This document shows, in pieces, positions 50,720 through 63,447 of a stretch of DNA of 64,000 bases. The stretch lies in NCBI GenBank assembly GCA_958299035.1, contig CATQJL010000223.1, forward strand, positions 73,639,006-73,703,005. Direction: 5' to 3'. Each line of letters begins with the position of its first letter. Position 1 is the stretch's first letter. This stretch comes from Cylicocyclus nassatus. Lineage: Eukaryota; Nematoda; Chromadorea; Rhabditida; Strongylidae. The notes beneath the pieces were generated by a model, which was given only the letters and a program-made list of their open reading frames with translations, was not told where the DNA came from and searched no databases. The translations under genes and the position numbers were made by a program.

Positions 50720-51150
50720 AGTATGCCTCCTCATATTTGGCTCTCGCCACGCCCCTTTTTTAGAAAATTTCCAATAACAAGCTTGCGAACCTGTGAATAA
50801 AAAGAAAATCATTGAAAAAGTTTCTACGAGCTGGCCCTTTCATTTAAAATTCGCTTGGAATAGCATTAAATTCAGGGAATTCGATACAGCTTGTAAAGAG
50901 ATTTTTCAGTCTAGCTCTCGCCACGCCCCCCCCCCCACCTTACTAAATTTCGCAAGAACACGTTTGCAGTCCTGGGAAACTTTTGGAAAATTCTGAGAGG
51001 TGGCCCTTTCTTTTGAAATTTGCTCAGAAAACATTAAATTTTGTAAAGTATTCGATTTAGCTTTTAAAGGTTTCAGAGTTTGGCTCTTGCCACGCCCTTT
51101 TTGACAGTTTTTCAAAGTTTAGCTCTCGCCACGCCCCTTTTTGGAAATTT
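50720..51150 (+). repeat. Degenerate tandem repeat around CTCTCGCCACGCCCC
   Basis: The phrase GGCTCTCGCCACGCCCC recurs near 50,740, 50,917, 51,083 and 51,122. Between copies, a partly conserved stretch (GGCCCTTTC, TTGAAATT or TTAAAATT CGCTT) recurs about every 165-180 bp. One unit contains a C11 tract. This is a decayed satellite-like array. Confidence 0.6.
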
Positions 51151-53004
51151 AGGGCAGCAAACTTGTAAAACTAACCTGTAGCCTACCGATTTTCTGAGGA
51201 GTATACTAAAGTTCTATTCGAAATATTTTTTTGTCGAGTTTCTTCGGAAGAAATTCGTAAGACCAGTGGCACTTATGTACAGGAGAAAAAGCAAGGAATG
51301 AGGAGAATTTGGATCACCTTGATTGAAAACGAAGGGGGGATTGGCTTCGACATCAACAGCTAGGGTATGTTATGCTTGCAAGGTTTCGCATGAAACCCTA
51401 AGCTCGGTAACTCGGCAACCAGCACATGTGTTAATGTTTACCAGACTTCATAATTATGCATTTCGAATCTCTTGATGATTGCTGCCATTTATGGGTATTC
51501 TTACAAGCGGTAATAGCAAGTGGTTCACAGGTTCTTTGCTCAAACAGATTTTCATACATTGCTCAGGGAGGCAATGAAGACGGGGGGGGGGGGTATAAAT
51601 CGTCTTGCAGAACAGAAGGGGTAAAATTTTTCTTTCGAGGAATGCGCATGAAATATGTAAGTTCTTGCCAGTGCCTAGAAAGATCAATAATATTATTAAA
51701 TAAACTTTTTTCACCTGCTATGAATTAATCTTATGAGAATTAGATAAGCAATTACACCGCGTCAAGCATTTTATAGTTTGATTCAAATTAAAGAGCATTG
51801 ATTTTCAATTTGTTGATGCCAATTGATGCCAATTTATTCAACACAATTGTCCATTTCATAAGTAAACTCTAAAGCAATTTACTCTGATTATCGAATACTT
51901 CAAGCTCTTAAATGCTTTTTGAGCTGAAAAAAAATGAAGAATGAAGAAACACGTTACAGTGGCACTTTTCCAAAACTCGATATATCGATTAGGAGGAGCA
52001 GCGATTCGGATCGAAGGCTTTAGGTGCAGAGATAGAAGTAAAGAAAGAGTAAGATAGTGAATTTTTAAAAATAAACAATTCTATTTAGACGACAAAAATT
52101 TCCAGCTTGTAACCGCATTGAATGAAGCCTTACCTGGAAAAGAGCAAAGAACATTCACCAGAAATCCCCAAAAAAATAGAAAGCTTTAGAGAAAGCTTTT
52201 GAAGCCTTTCAAGAAAAACAATTTGAAGTGGTTAAAGCAATTATCAAGAGAAAATTCTGGAAGATAGGTGGCTAAGGCTTTAACTTCAAGGACTACTTTT
52301 ACCTTGAAAGCAGTGTTCAGAAAAATTTGATTTTCCTGGCTTCCCAAATAGGTATTGATTTGTTCGACCGAAATTGAGCAAGCGCGAAATAAATGCTAGA
52401 AATTCATTTGTGGGCAACAAATAGAATTTCATGCTTTGCCCACTACCGTACTCGTGGACGCTGAATTGCGGAGTACGGTACTGGGCAAAAGCTTGAATTT
52501 GAATGATTTTTTCGGTCATGATTGCTCGCATACATTGTCGCTAGGGAAATGAATTGTCTAAGGAGCTCCAATAAGCTCCAAATAAAAAGTGGCTGGTACA
52601 CTTGCCGCTGACTGCAGTGCTTGAAGAAGATTACGCTATTGGGCGAGAAAATTTCTCGGCCACGAGTGATGTATTTGAGATGCGAATTGGGCAGTGACTG
52701 AGCTAAGGACTCAAAATTAGTTTAAAAATAAAAAATTCAATGCATCCATCAAAGGAAGTGGTGAGGGAAAAGCTAGGAGCTCAATCTTTGAGGATTACGG
52801 TACCTTCGCGGTACCATGGGCTTCAAGCTAGGAACCAGGTTTCTAATGGTAACATGAATGGAAGGTAAGTGTAAAGTGTCTTTGGGTTTCTTTAACCTTT
52901 TTGTGGGTTACACAATGGGTGCGATTTTACCACACCACCTGCATTAACCTACGAGATTTTACACACTTCCTTGTGTGGTTTACAACATCGCCCAATGTCA
53001 GCAA

Positions 53005-53550
53005 TTAACTAGCGAAGCGGCGAGAAAAATTCGATAGGAAAGTGAGAGCAGATAGCTTTGAAAAGCCTTTTATGAGAAACCAGACGAAGATGTTTTGCTG
53101 AACGAACATCAAAGACTGTGGGAAAACCAGAACCGGATTTTTCCACCACAGCAGCGACATGGTGGCTGGCTCGTTGATCAGAACGTCATTAGCCAGCCAG
53201 CGAATGTCGCACGTGGCGTTTTTCATGGGCCAAAACAGGTACTGGGAACTTTTTGTGGTTAGATAGCCATGGGAATTACGACGGGAAATCTGGTAGCGTT
53301 GGTAGACATGACAGACAAAGAATAAAAACTTTGACTGAGTACTTTCACATGGATAGGGAATGGAATTTGAGGACCCCAGAGGTTCTGCGGGTGTATGGCG
53401 CAGGGGCAAATCGTTGTCAAATTGGCTTCTAAGTACCCAGAAAGCAAGATTTTGGGCTCTAATCCTTGCAGATCCATGAGTAGGTATAACAAAGGTACTA
53501 AAGTTTACAAAAAACGGAATTACTAGTTTGTAAATAACCTTATAAACCAT
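53005..53550 (-). other. 181-codon open frame, unrecognised
   Basis: An uninterrupted minus-strand frame starts MVYKVIYKLVIPFFVNFST and ends LSNFSRRFAS. It is the longest single-exon frame of this AT-rich interval, with local GC above its surroundings. It has a hydrophobic start and several tryptophans, but no motif I can name. A second frame is open through the middle. It may be a decayed transposon or receptor fragment, or chance. Confidence 0.2.
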
Positions 53551-56535
53551 ATCGTCAATTTATCCTCGGATTTCCACTAAATCTGTGAAATATGGCAGAT
53601 GATAGAATAAGTAGTTTAGCTAAACCTATAGATTAGTAAATTGGACACTTAATATACTGTCCTCATTTGCCGACAAGATCTGCATGTGAATAAATTGCCA
53701 GTGGGCGGCTAATGTCAGAAAAATGCACTCTATGGCTTTTGCCGACGCAATTTGTCCGCAATACAGGCGAAGCAATTCGGTCACGCGCAAATGTTGCCAG
53801 CAAAATTCGGCACCTCATGGATACCATTGCAAGCGTCTTATATAATAGTCCTTACATTGTATGGCGTTATTTGGAGTTATCTGTAGCAAATTAAGGCAAT
53901 TTTGTTATGCCGTTTTTAGGCAGCTGCAAAATTTTTGAAAGAATTAGAAAATCAAAAAAAAATGAATTCAGTTCAGAATTCTACGACACGTGATACACAG
54001 CGATTGATGTGCTTTGTCCAAATGAAAATATTTTTGAACAAATTATTTTCAGATCAGCAAGCCTTTGTGAGATTCTCTTCAACAACTTGAAGTCAAAGTT
54101 ATAACAACCAGCTTTTTTCTCAAAATGCAAAAAAAATCATGAGGAAGTTTGAAAGAAAAGAGCAAAAAAAGGTGTGATCCAGCCGAAAAAAAAGTACAGT
54201 TCGCTTTCTAATAGCCCTTTCCCCTTTTCGCCTATATAAGAACAAAATCGAGTAGATTAAATCAAAGTACAATGTCAATTATTGTCAGAAGTGATCAATC
54301 ATGTGAACATGAGTACTCTAATAGAAATCAAGTACTTTCGCTCACTTCCCCCTCTTCCCCTTTTACCCATTCATCCTCACAATTTTACAATTTTTTATTT
54401 AGCGCTTTTGGAAATTTCTTGAGACGTTTGACAAATGTAAAAGAAAATCAGCGAGCACCATAGAAGCGATATATGACTCAACAGAAAGAACTAAAATCTG
54501 TCTGATACGAATTCAATGGAAGGAAAAATAGAGGAATTCTTCCATGATAGGGTGCATCTGACGGATAGTGCTGCCATTGAAATAAGATTCAAACAATTCT
54601 TAATTATTTTTTCAGACAAAACAGTGATTGCTAAATGAGGATACACGAATACCGACAGACGATGAAATTAAGTGCGTAATGGTATTCAGAATTATAATAA
54701 GATGGTCTTTTGTTGCTCACATAGCTATTCACGACACTAAGCCTACAGAGAGAATAAACTTTATTTATTGAAAACCATGTGATGATTTGTACTCTTCGCT
54801 ATGCTTTATGAAAGACCAGGAACTATCGTTTGTGAAATTTCTTTTGTACAGCTTGAGTGCAATTATTCGCAGTCGGACAGACTTTGCCCTCCAAATCTTG
54901 CCCCTATTAACTTTCTACAATCTGGTTTTGGGCATAGAATGTGCTAGAACTAGTTTGCTAACACATTTTATCGCATACATCAGCAGTGTTGATCCGCTTC
55001 AGTGACCTAGAAGTTCATTCGCAGCAAATAGCTGATAATATGAATAAGCGTAGACTATACAATTGAGGATGACGAAAATAAGATTTAAAAAATTCTGACA
55101 TTTTCTAATAACATGTAGGAATTGAACGACGCACACTGACCGGAACTATCAAAATTAACGTTCAGAAAATGGTAAAAAGTGTCTAGTTCTAATGAAGTGG
55201 AATACAAGAATTACTTGTTTTTCAACCAAAAAATTTTTACTTCATAGCTTCAATAAGGAAAATAAGTGTACGCAATTCAAATGATAGAAGCTTTAGGAAT
55301 ATTTTTCTTGTCGATTTTTGAGAAAGTTGTCTCCAAAAAAGAAAACTCTAAAAAAATTCAAAATTTTTTCTCTTTCGATATTTCCTAGTTCGATAGTTGC
55401 TTTCTCCTTCTGTTCTCCTTCCCTCCTCCCCCCCCCCCCCCCTCTCTCCGCACTCACCCCTTTAATTTCACCATAGTAAGAAAAGTAAGCAAAAGTAAGC
55501 AGTGGGATAAAAATTAGGGTGAATTCAAAATATTGCTTTGGTACTTTTTTTACATATCTGTCAGACCAACTGATTTTCAAAGAGTCTTATTATTTTGTAA
55601 TCAACGTGAGAAAGTTCGATTTTGTTTATGATATTAAAATAACTGACCAATATTCGGAATATAATCAAAATAGTTAAGCAAAAAATCAAGCTAACGCAAG
55701 TGGAGTTATATCGCACATATGTCATTCTTTTTTTTTTTTTGAAAATTTCACTTCCCGGGCCTCAAAACGTAAAAAAGGGGATTCCCCAAAAAACGCTTTT
55801 AATGCATGTCTATAATATATCTATGGAAATTGGTGGTCGTGAGAAAAAAGTTGTTACAAACATACGAGTATCTTTAATATAGTCTTTATGAATAGGTAGA
55901 AGATGGAAACTACCACAAAAAAAACTCTAAAAAATTCACCGAGACCGGTGTAGACATACGTTCGAAATACTATTGTGAGGGCCATCTTTATGTCCTTGAA
56001 GTAGAACCTAGCAGACCATGGCGCGCACTTTAGTACAAGGTGCAAGTGCAGATGTAAAATTCCCTTCGCACTTTCAGATTACAATTTTCGAGCCCTGAAT
56101 GCTGTTCTTTTGCTGGAGAACAGGTTGAATGAGACTGAAGGTCCAAGTTTGTGCACTTCGCTCTGCGTGAGCCAGTGAGATAAATATTTTCGGATTTTTG
56201 TGGCATGCAGAAAACACTGGAATTTTGATATGTACTTGGTGTTTTGTAAAATGCACTAAAAATCAAAATTGTACTTTATGTTTTGTGAAGGATTCACTAG
56301 AAGATTGAAGAGTAAGTTATGGAGTTTACACCGACAAATGCGGTCCAGTTCGAAATGGTTTAGTGACCTAAATGAGAGCTGATTAGGTAATTTCTCCAAG
56401 TGAGTGGATAGCCAAATAACAAAACTATCAAATTTCTCAGAGCAAGAAGTTTTCTGCGGGAGTGTCATGTTTTCATAGCAATGACAAGAAAATTCAAAGT
56501 TTTTCTCATTTGATTTGGACTATCAAGAGTATGTA

Positions 56536-56751
56536 CAGTCGAGTAGATTTTCCGCTTAATATAGTGTGCTTGCACAGTTTATGAAATGCGGTAAAATTTG
56601 CGCGTGAACTGGTAGCTGCGCCAGCACTGCCGGCATTTTGCGCGCGCAGTTGGCCGGCGTCACAGTCGAAGCTAATTCCTCACGCGCAAATTTTACCGCA
56701 TTTCACCTTCTGTGCAAGCACACTATATTAAGCGGAAAATCTACTCGACTG
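56536..56751. mobile_element. 216-bp palindromic MITE, TA target duplication
   Basis: CAGTCGAGTAGATTTTCCGC opens it and the complement closes it, flanked by TA. The inverted arms extend about 70 bp, including TGTGCTTGCAC and GAAATGCGGTAAAATTTGCG. No coding capacity. Confidence 0.82.
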
Positions 56752-57179
56752 TACCATAACAAATTACCTAAAAAAATACTTTCGACCTTTAGGAAGTATA
56801 GGGCAGGTCTGATTACAAAGTTTCAATCTTTCTGATGCCTTCCGATCGCCCTAAAATCTTGAAAACTTGTAACTCGCAAGCACATGCAAAAATTAATGAG
56901 CAGATATACAGGCCCAACATATCTGACCTTCAATATACTGCACTTGCGGTGCCGACAATATTTGCGCGTAGAAACCAGCGATGAAGAGCAAAGCTTGGAA
57001 ATGTCCCTCTATGGCTAATGTTCCCGCGCAAACCTTGTCGACACCGCAGTTACACTAAACCAACCATAAAATCTACTAGACTAAGGTGATGATAGGGTAG
57101 TACAATACTTTTCACCGTCTTCAATCTACATTCTGTACTGTCGGGCGCTCAACCGCTCTCGCAAGTGCCGGTAAGTTTC

Positions 57180-57345
57180 GTGGGTGGGTTCAAAGCAAAG
57201 GGCGGAGTTAGCCATGCTCATGGTGCTAAATCACGTTCGGTGAGTTTCGGTAAGTCGGTAAGTTCCGGTAAATTGGCGTCGGTAATTTTCGTGGGTGGGC
57301 TCAAAGCAAAGGGCGGAGTTAGCCATGCTCATGGTGCTAAATCAC
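57180..57345 (+). repeat. 111-bp tandem duplication
   Basis: GTGGGTGGG(T/C)TCAAAGC and the next ~50 bases occur at 57,180 and again at 57,291, nearly identical. The spacer between is made of TAAGTTYCGGTAA-like short repeats. Because 111 is a multiple of three, the plus-strand frame reads the repeat twice (FVGGxKAKGGVSHAHGAKSR). No splice or family evidence supports translation. Confidence 0.75.
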
Positions 57346-57878
57346 GTTCTTCCCTCGCTATCATATGTATCTGTCCAGTGTTTGATCGGAATTTAAGCAG
57401 GGGGGGGGGAGGGGAGGGAGGGAGGGAGTGGGGAGACCATTACGTTATGACCTCAGAATTTCTCGCAGTTGTGGGAGGATAAATAATTTGAGCTTTACCT
57501 TTCCAACATTAGAAGACTGCGCCCCATCGTCAACATACTTGAAGTTGTGCAATTGCACAAATTAGCTTTAGCGAGTACCACACCTTCGATATAGTTTAAC
57601 TATGGTATTTTCTTAAAGTTTATTTTGAACTAACATTAAGAAACACTTTGGCACTCCATTTCTATGGCAATTAAGAGGCGATAGACTTATTGTTAGTGAA
57701 CTTTTCTGCAAGACACACCATTACAATAGAGTTCACGCCTTCACTGAGATGCACTGTTATCATCATGCAAGGAAAGCCGGTATGGAACAGACATAGTAAA
57801 CAGTCCATGTTGACCATACGAGAGTGATTCAAGTGTCGATAACAATGGATAATAACGAAAAAGGTATGACCGGTTTCT

Positions 57879-60800
57879 TTAGGAGCTGAACGAGAACTTC
57901 AGTAGTGGTTTCTTTCTTGTGTCTCCCGCTGATCTCTGTTCGTCGCCCTGTTCTGGGCCTCCGTCGGACTTCGGGGACATCGGCGATTTCTCTGCGGATG
58001 CATCAGTCTCGAGCGACCGCGTAGCTGAAATGGTACAAGTTACAAGTAAAAAGAAAAATGCATAATTTAGTTGTCAGAATAGATTTTGAGAGGTGGTGGC
58101 TAACTATAACTGATACTTTGAGTCAAATCGGTGTTACGGCCCAACTTTGAGCGCATTTGTTTGAATGACTTGATAGATAAATAAATATTCAGCAGATTTA
58201 AAAGTTATTTGAATGATGCCGAAACCCTTGTATGACCGTAAAGATCATTTTCAAGTCCTGCACATCATGAGATTATTTTATTAAGTTGGCACATAAGTAA
58301 TGCAACTATTTATATAAATTTTGTCTATTTGAACGTAGCGCATTCATTTTTTGGCAATATAATGATGTAAGCTTCTAATGCACACATTTTTGCCGAGTTT
58401 TACCATCTTATGTGAGGATTACGGTAGGCTTACGGTACTATGGGAAAAATTTTAGAATGCATCAGATTTTGCTGAAACTTGGCCTATAGGGCTTATTTAA
58501 CATGCTGATCACAAAAATGAGATCCGCTTCGCATGAAAAGGCCTCGTTCGTGAAATCAAAAGATGAATTTCATTTTAGCGACAAATAAATGTGATATTCG
58601 TGTTTACCGCATAGGATTACCCTATAGGGCAAAGTTATAGCGAATTCTGACTTTTCGCAGCTCAGTTATCGACAAATTGCCTTCAAAACTTGACGCATTT
58701 GACTTGTTCAACTTCTCAAAGGCGTCCCACCTTAATTTGTGTTTAAATTTCATTTCTTTTTCACTGATTCCAATGTGCCAACTTCCAGCTACATGCTGCC
58801 TATAATTGCTTTTTCATATGTTTGAATCAGGTTGTAGGGCTTCATGCTTGCCAAAAAATCGTGAAACCTCGATTTTCAGCAGTTTTCAAAAAATGCTTAG
58901 ATTTTTTGTACTATGTTATCAAAAATCAAACGGTTTGAGCAGACTTGCAGCTTACATCACGATCTACATGATGCCACAAAATGAGATTGCTACATAGAAT
59001 AGGAAAAAAGTTACGGGAAAAGTTGCAAAACTTATGTGCCAACCTAATACATGCAGATATTGCTAGCACGGGTAACAGCAATGCAAGAACACTATTGTTG
59101 TTCTAGCAGAGCATAACGGGAACCATTTGCTTACTCTTTGCTTTTGATTATACCTTATCATCATGGCATACCCAGGATTTCCGTTCGGAGGGGGGGGGGG
59201 AGAATTTTTCGTAAGAAGGTGCGTGGCGTCAGCTGAACAATTCATTTACACAACTTTATAACTCATGTAAGCGACTTTTAAAAAGTTCGCGACCCATTCC
59301 CGAACAAGATAGTCCAAGAATGTAGATATGTAGAAATGTAAAATAAAACCCATGAGCTACTAATTGTAAATACAATACCGCTCATAATTCGTCAGAAAGA
59401 AGTCACCGGATTTTACCCGGATTTACCGAAATCTGCGTCGGACTGCCTCATCGTCATTTAAAGCGGATTAATCCTGAATCCGAGGGCACCGTTCGACTCA
59501 GCTCTGCAACACATCCAACATACAGAAGACGTTTGCATACGGTAGGTACACGGTAGAAGATCACATCTCACGGTCCTTCTTAGATTTTTGCCTACGATAG
59601 CTTTTCCAGTGTGTTTATTCTTTGCACACCGAGCCTACCGTAGGCAAAATCTATGAAATCTGTGTGCCTACCCTTCCCAGACGGGCATTTCATATCAGAA
59701 GATGCGCGTCGCCGAATTGAGTCGAACGATGTCCTTAATTCCAAGTTCGTCTTCTCTGAAGCAAGATATGGCGATGCGACGCAGATTGTGGTGAACTCCG
59801 GTGAAGTACGGTGAATTTTTGAGGAACTATCACCTTTACTGTACGTCCGTACTCCTCATTACAGCAATTAATCTATGAAGAAATTGGACTTCTAGTTAAC
59901 CCATTGACGACGATGTGTACCACCGGTGGCCCACGCACTTTCTGTCGGCGGGGACGACGTGGACCACCGGTGGCCCACACTCTTTGCAAAATCATACACT
60001 TTTTAGGCCTAGATTTTTTCGACAGTTCAGTATTTTTACCAGTTTTTTGCACTCTTGGGACCTGCAGACTTCTTTCCCCAAGAATATGATTGTAGCTGTT
60101 TTCAAAACCACTTTACTTTTCGTAAATAATCACAAAACTTTCCCACGCTGCAAATGTTGTGCAAAATCGCGTCGTCCCTCAGCGCCTCCACGCAAAATTA
60201 GGCGTCGTCATCAATGGGTTAAATATTGCTGGATCCGACTATCCTTTTCCTTTCTAGCCATTCCTAACCTACGGTAATCAACCCAAGAGATCAAATCCGC
60301 TCACCTACACGTAAATCACCATCTCCAATGGCGAACATTTGCATAGCGCTGTCGTCGGTCATCACCCGCGACAACTCGCCACTGGTTGGCGAGGTTGGCG
60401 AAGTTGGCGACACTGCACCATCATGTCCCAGTGTATCAGCGCTCATGGATGTGTTGAACACTGGAAAACTGCCAGGTACCGTAACGATGCGCGGTTCATC
60501 GTTGTCATTGCCGTTGAACATGCGGACCGCTGGTTCCTTGCCTTGGCTGCGGAAGTGCGGTGTGGACGCGTTTTTGGATATCTAAACAGAAATTTGAAAG
60601 AATAGAGTTGCGAAGAAATTTGGAGTTGCCCGCGTGCCAATGCCGTTCCAGCGCCGTGTCGGAACTCATATGGACGAACTGCCTATCAGTCGATTCGACC
60701 TCGCCGGCGCAGTTCCGGCACGCCGCTAGTGCGGCGCTGGAACAGCATTGGAACGGTATTGGCACGAGCAACTCTGAATTCTTACGGAAAATAAGCAGAA

Positions 60801-63447
60801 TATCGTGGCGCACCTGTTTGCCTTCACTGAAAAGGCTTAGCTTTGATGCAGAACGAATAAATTGGGCTAATGACGGCCGCCGGGACATCTCTTCACTAAA
60901 TGAAAATTTGACAAAATAAATGAAGATAAACTTTGGTCGATTTCCTGTTCGTGATGACAGCCACAGCTGCGTGTGTGAAGCTGTGCGCTCGCCGAAGCCT
61001 GAAGCAAAAAATCAATATCAAGCAGTTACAGCAAATGTGCTTATGCACCACAACTCAGAGGCGTCGCGGATGCGACGCTGCACGGAACGCAGCTGGCTGT
61101 CGTCACGACTGGAAATCGACTATACAAATACAAGTTTATGAAATAAAAAAGAAGCTTTCTAAGTCTGTGTCTACTTTTTCTAGCCATACACTTCTATGTA
61201 TGTCTATGACAACCCACGGTTTGACTGGAACAATAGTCTCCCGGATGGAACTCATTCTTCGTCGCAAATTCGAACTACTTGCATTTCCGTGCAATGGTAC
61301 CATGCGCACTTGCGATACGGAAGGATTCAGTCTGTAAATAAGTGATTCATGCAAAAGAATGGGTCGAATTACATAGAAAGACGCCAATTCCTCAAAAACG
61401 CGCTGCAGACGCGGCTGCGGTGCGGTTCACTGACGCCTAGACAAAATCAATAATCAGCCGAGCCTTCATGAAATTACTTAATCAACGAGTTGCGCTTGTT
61501 AAAACATTGTAAAATTTTTCACTATTCAATAACTAACTTCACTTGACTTAGCGAACCCTCACGATGGCTATATCTCTTCTCCCATGCGCTCTCTTCAGAG
61601 TATAGCGGTACCCATTGATCGTCCCAAAATACATCCTTACGTAACTCTGGTGTCCTTCCATAGCCTTCATCGACGATTTTCAATCCCATCTGGAAGAAAA
61701 TGACAAAGATAAGTTTACCCTCCCCACCCCCTACACTTCTTCTGAAAGTCTTACCGCTAAATTCCTGTCGATAAGAGTATTTGTCTCAAAATCGTCATCA
61801 TCCAGTCCCCAAGGATTAAGGAGTGCTTCTGCTACCTGAATGAAAAAAATCACAGAAGGATGATTTGTACCACCGATAGGCTCCGCCCACAAGGACGACT
61901 GGTACAGGTTGCAATTCAAAGAGGCGTTTGATTCGTGGCAGATGTCCAGGCGGGAGCCTATTTTCGATGGGTGAAGAAACTTACCTTGAGCCAACCCATA
62001 TATAGAACAAATTGGATGCTTGTCATAAAGGGGAATATTAGATCCATCTAAATGATATCTATAGCCTTGGTACAAAGGCTTGTAAATACAATAATAACCC
62101 TTACCATATAAATATCATATTTCGAATTTTCTACATGTTGTCGAGCAACCACACATACAAGAAAATATGAATGAACTGCTAGACAAACAATAGTCGGATA
62201 AATCATTGGCAATGGAACCCAGTCGTAGTTACAAAGCCATGCCAGATCCGTGCGAAATTTTTTTACTTCCTGCGAACAAGATCACTTGCTACACGTAAGT
62301 TCATGACGCAGACAAGGCACAAGCTGCAGCCACAGTGCGATGCGGTCGCGACGCTTCTGAGTCGCCGAAAGAGTGCTTGGGAAGAGGAGAATCAGACAGT
62401 TACAGCGCCACGCACAGCCGCTGTTTTTTGATTTGGTCATTACCAAAACCTGCCTCTGAAAGTATGGTGACATAATAATCGCTTTCTATCAAGCCCTCCT
62501 TTCTGGCGCGGTAGATCAGAGCCCAAGCCCAATTAAATGGGAGAAAGTATTTATTGTAGTTGTACTGTATGCCATCAAAATTCTCTTTCTCATGTGGCAT
62601 CATAAAACCTGTAAGAAGCCAATTTATAGGGTATACAAGGTTTTGGTCAGAATTAGATTGAAATCCAATATTCAAGAATTTAAGCTTACCAGCCGCTGCT
62701 ACCGTATCCAGCGTTGGAAATCGCAAACGGCATTGCATCGATAAGTCGCGGAAGACGAGAACCTAAGAAAATAAGTAGACTGTAGAATAATATTTTGCGA
62801 AAATAAACAGGATTAGAGCAAAATTTTAGCGCATTTGTTCTTTTTGTGGGAGCGGGAAATGATCTCTATAATGGCAGCTTACTGCGCGCACATTCCGACT
62901 CTCTGCTCTTACCAAGCCCTTCTCAGAGTTTGGCCAATGGTAGCCGATTGCTGACCAATCAAAGGAGCACCGCCCTCCTCCCTCTCCACTCTCCCCTCCT
63001 CACCCTATTTTAACATTTAAGATCGTTTCTTGCTATTTTGAGAACTTCTCACCTGAGTAAGCTGACAATAACGCACAATATTTCTCCGGTACTGACGTGC
63101 ACGCTCTTCTGTTCCACGAACATACAAAGCTGTCATTAGAGCAATGCTAAAAATTAGGTACTGTTGAGAAAAACTTTTCGCTCATTTTTCAACTCAGAGT
63201 ATGAAATAAACATTTCAGCTTACTTGTCCATGAATCCGATGATGTTGAACAGATACCAAAAACGATTTAGCACACCAGCAACGAAGAAGCCCAACATCAA
63301 GTCGAGCGGAACGTAAGAGAGTCGTGCATTCGTGAATTCAACCAGATGTGTGAAGTACCTATAAAATGAGTCTCTGCTTCGAAGCCAAGGAAAACGGAAT
63401 TCGTTCTTATTTAACGTTGTCCATAATTTCAAATCCTGCCGCTCCTT
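57879..63447 (-). CDS. Bestrophin chloride channel, N-terminus unresolved
   Basis: This is a calcium-activated anion channel of the bestrophin family, which forms pentamers. Minus-strand exons are 63,358-63,224, 63,146-63,053, 62,762-62,690, 62,608-62,454, 62,269-62,105, 62,047-61,985, 61,835-61,755, 61,689-61,543, 60,581-60,305 and 58,024-57,879, all in phase, about 445 residues. An upstream piece at about 63,447-63,382 (ERQDLKLWTT) fits the family, but its borders are weak. Marks are LSYVPLDLMLGFFV, RGTEERARQYRRNIVRYC, the RFP block MQCRLRFPTLDTVAAAGFM and SDYYV. Then come LAWLCNYDWVPLPMIYP and the calcium clasp ALLNPWGLDDDDFETN. The C-terminal tail (two exons, ending KKPLLKFSFSS) is Ser/Pro-rich, with a thrice-repeated SPT, and is probably disordered. 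The first membrane helix lies upstream or outside the window. The intron after 62,454 begins with GC. The last intron (2.3 kb) is full of transposons. Confidence 0.93.
58281..59047. mobile_element. Mariner-type element in last bestrophin intron
   Basis: TTAAGTTGGCACATAAGTAA at the left and the complement of TTAGGTTGGCACATAAGTTT at the right, flanked by TA on both sides. These ends resemble the mariner-type ends at 5,725-6,634. The 767-bp interior contains only short frames, so it is non-autonomous. Confidence 0.8.
59373..59830. mobile_element. Diverged foldback element, third member of the 6,841 family
   Basis: It begins CAATACCGCTCATAATTCG after TA, like the 2.1-kb element. GAGGGCACCGTTCGACTCAG matches the 23.6-kb copy, and the right arm contains the complementary GAATTGAGTCGAACG and GAAGCAAGATATGGC. 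The right border is not clear and could lie near 59,815-59,840. Confidence 0.65.
59900..60218. mobile_element. piggyBac-type MITE, TTAA target duplication
   Basis: TTAA (59,896-59,899) precedes CCCATTGACGACGA, and TCGTCATCAATGGG precedes TTAA (60,219-60,222). The TTAA sites and CCC ends are typical of piggyBac elements. The motif CCACCGGTGGCCCAC occurs twice near the left end. A 120-codon frame inside is unrecognised. Confidence 0.8.
60621..60775. mobile_element. GC-rich foldback element, third copy of the 2,100 family
   Basis: GAGTTGCCCGCGTGCCAATG at the left pairs with CGGTATTGGCACGAGCAACTC at the right (first 20 bases), enclosing TTCCAGCGCC/GGCGCTGGAA. About 155 bp, in the bestrophin intron between 60,581 and 61,543. 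The arms are better preserved than in the svop introns. Confidence 0.75.

Larger units (their letters stand above)
46335..57878. other. Gene-poor interval between ceramidase and bestrophin
   Basis: Apart from the orphan exon candidates, the MITEs at 49,006 and 56,536, the tandem repeats at 50,720 and 57,180, and one unexplained frame at 53,005-53,550, I see only AT-rich sequence with poly-G/C tracts (near 46,375, 50,080, 50,930, 51,583, 55,430 and 57,400). No tRNA or rRNA gene is apparent. Confidence 0.5.
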
